Source: Rhodeus uyekii
Taxonomy: Eukaryota; Chordata; Actinopteri; Cypriniformes; Acheilognathidae
NCBI GenBank assembly: GCA_037043235.1
Contig: JAWRVZ010000031.1
Span: 1-64,000 of the forward strand
Direction: 5' to 3'
DNA length: 64,000 nt
Position numbers and translations under genes: made by a program. Positions 63,114-64,000 of the stretch are shown here, in pieces; within the stretch, counting starts at the first letter, position 1, and each line of letters begins with the position of its first letter. Under the pieces are notes generated by a model. The model was given only the letters and a program-made list of their open reading frames with translations. It was not told where the DNA came from and did not search any database.

Positions 63114-63345
63114 GGCATTTGATCATTGAAACTATCCTGAATGTGCTAGTGAGGATTTTATTCAAGGACACCGATCCTCAGATCCCCAACTCTTTGCATT
63201 TGGCTTCCTCTATTGAAATAACACCTGAAGGCCAAGTAGTGATGGACAACATGCAGGATCTCTCCTTCATTTTCTTTACAGCGCTGTACAGTGTGATTGT
63301 GACCCAATTCTGTTACAGAATACAGTGTGTACTGTATTTTCATTA
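63114..63345 (+). other. Candidate 3' terminal exon, similar to a fish SAMD3-like C-terminal family
   Basis: CTGTTTTCTTCACTAG at 63098-63113 is a good acceptor. The frame reads LIIETILNVLVRILFKDTDP, NSLHLASSIEITPEGQVVMD and NMQDLSFIFFTALYS, and AATAAA lies at 63362-63367. ITPEGQ plus a preceding LFKDxDP recalls the C-terminus of an uncharacterised fish family, but this rests on memory. The region after ALYS diverges, so it may be a decayed copy. Confidence 0.35.
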
Positions 63346-63639
63346 ATGCAAAAGGTTGGCCAATAAAGACAATATACTTTTCATTATGTATTTTTTTTCT
63401 AGTTTGGTATGTTTGCACAAAACTTACAGTCAAAAATAAGAACTTTTATAATTTTAATTTATAAATAATTTCTAATTTTAGTTTAGCTTTCATGTTGAGT
63501 TCACTTAAATATGCAAGTACACTTAAAATGAACACCAAGTTAAGTGAACTTAATTGTTTAAGTACATTATATAAGTACAAGTAAGTATTAAGTACAGTCA
63601 ACGTGAGCGGCAAGTTAGGTCAACTTGAATATACAAGTT

Positions 63640-64000
63640 TTGACCGGGCGTATGACCTCCGGGAACATGCTTTTTTTTGCTACAGGGAGTAGATTTTTTT
63701 TTGTACCGAACAGGAGCGCACAGCACAGGAGATATGAAGTGCAGATAAAAAACCCTTAACCCTTTCGCACGTTAGTTTATAATATTCTCGCTGAGTTTTT
63801 TTGGCTCATTATTTTAGAACGTGTCCCACTATTGTTAACATGGCGACACATGATGCTCGTCACGTGACACCGCAGCCACAATAACGCTGTATGACAGATG
63901 TTTCGCTTTTATTTAGTTTTTCTTTTTTATTCAAAATATTCATCAACATGTCGGCTATGACATCAACTACATGATATTCTGATTCTCAAATATGTGGAAG
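63640..64000. mobile_element. Rearranged hAT-family fragment at the window end
   Basis: GGGAACATGCTTTTTTTT and GGAGATATGAAGTGCAGATA follow the order of the hAT at 44386-44973. The second half (GTCACGTGACACC, then CTTTTATTTAGTTTTTCTTT and CAACATGTCGGCTATGACAT) is that element's interior in reverse complement. The copy therefore has an internal inversion. It continues past the window. Confidence 0.65.

Overview
This window is intergenic or intronic DNA of a ray-finned fish, probably a cyprinoid. I infer this from the repeat families: fish-type DIRS tyrosine-recombinase retrotransposons, L1/Tx1-clade and L2-like LINEs, hAT and pogo/Tigger-like DNA elements, TG...CA solo LTRs, long CA/GT/AT microsatellites, and a cyprinid-style C2H2 zinc-finger terminal exon. 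There is no bacterial-type operon organisation, no CRISPR array and no recognisable tRNA or rRNA gene. Most of the sequence is transposable elements nested inside one another; host coding sequence is sparse.

Layout: 1-10000 is a minus-strand L2-like LINE split by a non-autonomous hAT (241-7332, 8-bp TSD), which is itself split by a full-length L1/Tx1 LINE (1302-7002, 15-bp TSD). A solo LTR (8807-9280) lies in its ORF1. 10000-15600 holds an older plus-strand L1/Tx1 relic broken by a solo LTR, a 2-kb foldback element with AT microsatellites and a Tigger-like MITE. 15600-19400 holds a deleted DIRS copy lying head to head with a second DIRS relic. 19444-21519 is a pogo-like element. 21597-23063 holds a dispersed repeat and a DIRS relic. 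23920-24968 is an 11-finger C2H2 zinc-finger terminal exon (minus strand).

25268-33540 is a degraded plus-strand DIRS element carrying two hAT insertions, one of which contains an L2 fragment and a long hairpin. 33862-36055 holds a DIRS relic, a GT microsatellite and AT-rich MITE sequence. 36070-41752 is a second full-length L1/Tx1 LINE, nearly identical to the first. 42000-45935 is an 84-bp satellite broken up by MITEs, a retroposon-like insert and two hATs. 45950-53640 is a plus-strand LINE relic interrupted by a solo LTR and by an apparently complete minus-strand DIRS element (48001-53155) with open gag, RT/RNase H and tyrosine-recombinase frames. 54771-64000 is mixed: a repeat copy, a possible first exon of the zinc-finger gene (55635-55656), candidate host exons, a Tigger-like element inside an LTR, a decayed spliced IS630-like transposase and several microsatellites.

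Functionally the window is a record of transposition. The DIRS copy at 48001-53155 and the two L1/Tx1 copies are the youngest. Target-site duplications plus one empty-site homologue order many of the insertions. I see no clearly new gene system. The best leads are the 1.85-kb same-strand overlap of open frames in the DIRS element, the complementary lesions of the twin LINEs, the phase-compatible but unproven two-exon zinc-finger gene with a 30.7-kb TE-filled intron, and two unidentified terminal exons near the right end.
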